Source: an uncultured Ruminococcus sp. (GTDB lineage: Bacteria; Bacillota; Clostridia; Oscillospirales; Ruminococcaceae). Taken from it: 5,162 nt of DNA. This document shows positions 3,277 to 5,162 of this stretch, piece by piece. The notes beneath the pieces are model-generated. The model did not search any database. It worked only from the letters and a program-made list of their open reading frames with translations, and had not been told where the DNA came from. The position numbers and the translations under genes were made by a program. Within the stretch, counting starts at the first letter, position 1; each line of letters starts with the position of its first letter. The stretch covers positions 1 to 5,162 of the forward strand of contig CAMVIL010000119.1 in NCBI GenBank assembly GCA_947167535.1, given 5' to 3'.

Positions 3277-5162
3277 ATGATAGACAGACCAAGTGAACGT
3301 ATGCGCCGAAGGGTGCTTATATGGCTCACGCTTCTTGTTGTGGTGCTGGTGGTTTACACCGTTTACTGCATATATAAAGTATCGGTCAAGGAGTCGAAGA
3401 AGTGGCAGACGCTGGCAAACTCCCAGCAGCTGACCAGTACCACCGTATCCGCTTCGCGCGGGACGATCTACGATTCGCAGAATCAGGTGCTGGCGCAGAG
3501 CGCTACCGTGTATACCGTTTACGCCGACTGTACCATGCTCTGGGAATTTATAAATGAAAAGGATAAAAAGATAGAGGACTACCGCAAGGCGGTGCTTCTT
3601 GAGGACGATGAGGACGAAAGGGCAAAGCTGAATGAAAAGCTGCTGAGCCTTACCACCTCGCAGCAGACCTACACCGACCTCTGCAACTTTATGTCGGATG
3701 TCCTGAAAATGTCCGTCGGCGATTTTGAAAATGCCGTTGCCGATCCATCGAACCAGTATGTTGTACTGAAAAAAGAGGTCGAGAAGACCGACGCCGACAG
3801 GATCGAAAAGTTCCTTTCAAAGAACGACCTTGACGGCATCAGGTGCAGCCCTACCACAAAAAGATTCTACCCGCAGAATTCTCTTGCGGCAAACGTCATC
3901 GGCCACACCGATTACGACGGCATAGGGATCTATGGTCTTGAGGCTTATTACGATGACTACCTCTCGGGCGTTGACGGGCGTATAATCACCGCTTCGGATA
4001 AGTTTGGCTCGGAGATACCTTACAAATACAAGCAGAGCTATGAGGCACAGGACGGCGCTTCGCTGTACCTGAATATCGACGTCAACGTGCAGTATTACCT
4101 TGAAAAGGCGATGGCTGAATGCGTTGCCGAGAACAAGCCGCGCGAACGCGCCTGCGGTATCATCATGAACCCCAAGACGGGTCAGGTCTATGCTATGGCT
4201 ACCAATTACAGCTACGACCCCAACAAGCCCGCCGATATCACCGACCCCGAAACTGCTTCAAAGCTGGCGGCTCTCGACCCCGATTCCAAGGAGTATCAGA
4301 ACGAGCGCCTTACCGCGTGGAGCATCGAGTGGAAGAACAAGGCTATTTCCGAGCTTTATTTCCCCGGCTCTGTATTCAAGGTAATAACAGGCTCGGCGGC
4401 GCTGGAGGAAAAGGCTATCACCACAGAGGATACCTTCTTCTGTGGCACTCACCTGAAGGTTGAGGACACCGACTTCCACTGCTGGAGCGACAACGACCAC
4501 GGCAGTCAGACTTTTCAGCAGGCGATGACAAACTCCTGCAACCCTGCGTTTATCCAGATCGGACAGAGGCTCGGATTCGACAACTTCTTCAAGTATCTCA
4601 ACGCTTACGGCTTCAATGAGCTGACAGGCATCGACCTGCCGGGCGAGGCTTACAGCTTTACTCAGGATCCCGATTCTGCGGGTCTCGTTGAGCTGGCGTC
4701 CATGTCCTTCGGTCAGACCAACAAGATAACTCCGATACAGATGATAACCGCTTACTCGGCGGTAATTAACGGCGGATATCTCGTTACACCTCAGGTTGTG
4801 AACAGGATAACCGATTCCAACGGCAACATCGTGAAGGAAAACTCCACTGTTGTCAAGAGACAGGTGATTTCCGAGCAGACCAGTGCTGCGATGCGCGATA
4901 TCCTCGAGAATGTCGTTATCACGGAACCCGGCTCCAATTCCTACATACAGGGCTACCGCATTGGCGGTAAGTCGGGTACTTCTCAGAAGATCGACCTTGG
5001 TGCACAGGGTGAAACTATCCACGTTGCGTCCTACTGTGCATTCGCTCCTGCGGACGATCCCGAGGTCATCATGCTGTTCATGTGCGACGAGCCCAGCGGC
5101 GAGAACTTCTACGGTTCTCAGGTGGCGGCTCCCGTGTGCTCCAAGGTGCTCAGCGATGTGCT
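3277..5162 (+). CDS. ftsI: Class B penicillin-binding protein (FtsI/SpoVD family transpeptidase), C-terminus cut by the window
   Basis: This is a monofunctional D,D-transpeptidase that cross-links peptidoglycan, anchored in the membrane with its catalytic domain outside. The window holds the first 628 residues, with no stop. It has a short basic N-terminus (RMRRR), one transmembrane anchor (about 13-33), then the dimerisation/pedestal domain starting at SRGTIYDSQNQVLAQSA (about 60-76), and a segment RFYPQNSLAANVIGH-type typical of the family before the catalytic domain. All three active-site motifs are present: SVFK (nucleophile Ser365, Lys368), SCN (420-422) and KSGT (565-568). CxGTH and HCWSDNDHG between the first two are also typical. 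ATG 3277 follows GGAAAGGG (3261-3268). Position after ftsL points to septal synthesis, as for PbpB/FtsI. A sporulation-type SpoVD, or the presence of PASTA domains, cannot be judged because the C-terminus is missing. Confidence 0.96.
   Translation, partial: MIDRPSERMRRRVLIWLTLLVVVLVVYTVYCIYKVSVKESKKWQTLANSQQLTSTTVSASRGTIYDSQNQVLAQSATVYTVYADCTMLWEFINEKDKKIEDYRKAVLLEDDEDERAKLNEKLLSLTTSQQTYTDLCNFMSDVLKMSVGDFENAVADPSNQYVVLKKEVEKTDADRIEKFLSKNDLDGIRCSPTTKRFYPQNSLAANVIGHTDYDGIGIYGLEAYYDDYLSGVDGRIITASDKFGSEIPYKYKQSYEAQDGASLYLNIDVNVQYYLEKAMAECVAENKPRERACGIIMNPKTGQVYAMATNYSYDPNKPADITDPETASKLAALDPDSKEYQNERLTAWSIEWKNKAISELYFPGSVFKVITGSAALEEKAITTEDTFFCGTHLKVEDTDFHCWSDNDHGSQTFQQAMTNSCNPAFIQIGQRLGFDNFFKYLNAYGFNELTGIDLPGEAYSFTQDPDSAGLVELASMSFGQTNKITPIQMITAYSAVINGGYLVTPQVVNRITDSNGNIVKENSTVVKRQVISEQTSAAMRDILENVVITEPGSNSYIQGYRIGGKSGTSQKIDLGAQGETIHVASYCAFAPADDPEVIMLFMCDEPSGENFYGSQVAAPVCSKVLSDV

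Noticed and set aside
2519..3292. Minus-strand 257-codon frame opposite the ftsL-like gene
   Set aside because: The plus-strand frame has a transmembrane segment, coiled coil and septum-initiator motif in the right operon position. The minus frame is its shadow and ends in the gap without its own signals.
4258..5022. Minus-strand 254-codon frame inside the PBP gene
   Set aside because: It is antisense to the transpeptidase domain, whose three catalytic motifs are intact. The long open frame is a by-product of codon usage.
1..5162. CRISPR array, tRNA/rRNA gene, insertion sequence, toxin-antitoxin pair or phage genes
   Set aside because: I found no regular spacer-repeat pattern, cloverleaf, terminal inverted repeats with transposase, or matching protein motifs on either strand.

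Overview
The window looks like the front end of the division and cell wall (dcw) cluster of a Gram-positive Clostridia-type bacterium, most likely a Ruminococcus-like member of the Oscillospiraceae. This rests on the gene order mraZ, rsmH, an ftsL/divIC-type gene and a class B penicillin-binding protein gene, all on the plus strand; on purine-rich Shine-Dalgarno sites; on fairly GC-rich coding DNA beside AT-rich intergenic DNA; and on the sequence character of the proteins. The genus is an inference from general resemblance, not from a search.

Layout. Positions 1-350 hold the N-terminal part of a divergent minus-strand membrane protein, served by a promoter with consensus -35 and -10 boxes (402-430). 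Positions 351-1085 are a long intergenic region without a convincing gene. It contains a second strong promoter, P1 (753-781, plus strand), flanked on both sides by copies of a TTTGTNAC motif; several hairpins and palindromes; a promoter, P2 (959-987), that is the likely mraZ promoter; and a three-unit MraZ-box-like repeat at its start point (997-1027). mraZ (1086-1517) overlaps rsmH (1517-2467) by one base. A 213-base gap with GC-rich hairpins precedes the ftsL-like gene (2681-3163). A 113-base gap with two hairpins and a possible 19-codon ORF leads into the PBP gene (3277 to beyond the window end).

How the genes work together. MraZ is the DNA-binding autoregulator of the operon. RsmH methylates 16S rRNA C1402. 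The FtsL/DivIC-like protein is a bitopic coiled-coil divisome component. The class B PBP cross-links septal peptidoglycan. These are well-known functions and the cluster itself is ordinary.

The less ordinary material is in the non-coding DNA: the paired TTTGTNAC sites around P1, a palindrome in the P1 spacer, nested and competing hairpins in the P1 leader, MraZ-like sites on both sides of P2, an ambiguous mraZ start with a four-residue mini-ORF, and a small ORF with its own ribosome binding site inside a hairpin directly before the PBP gene. I see no phage, CRISPR, toxin-antitoxin, IS or RNA-gene signature, and no clear sign of a wholly new multi-gene system.
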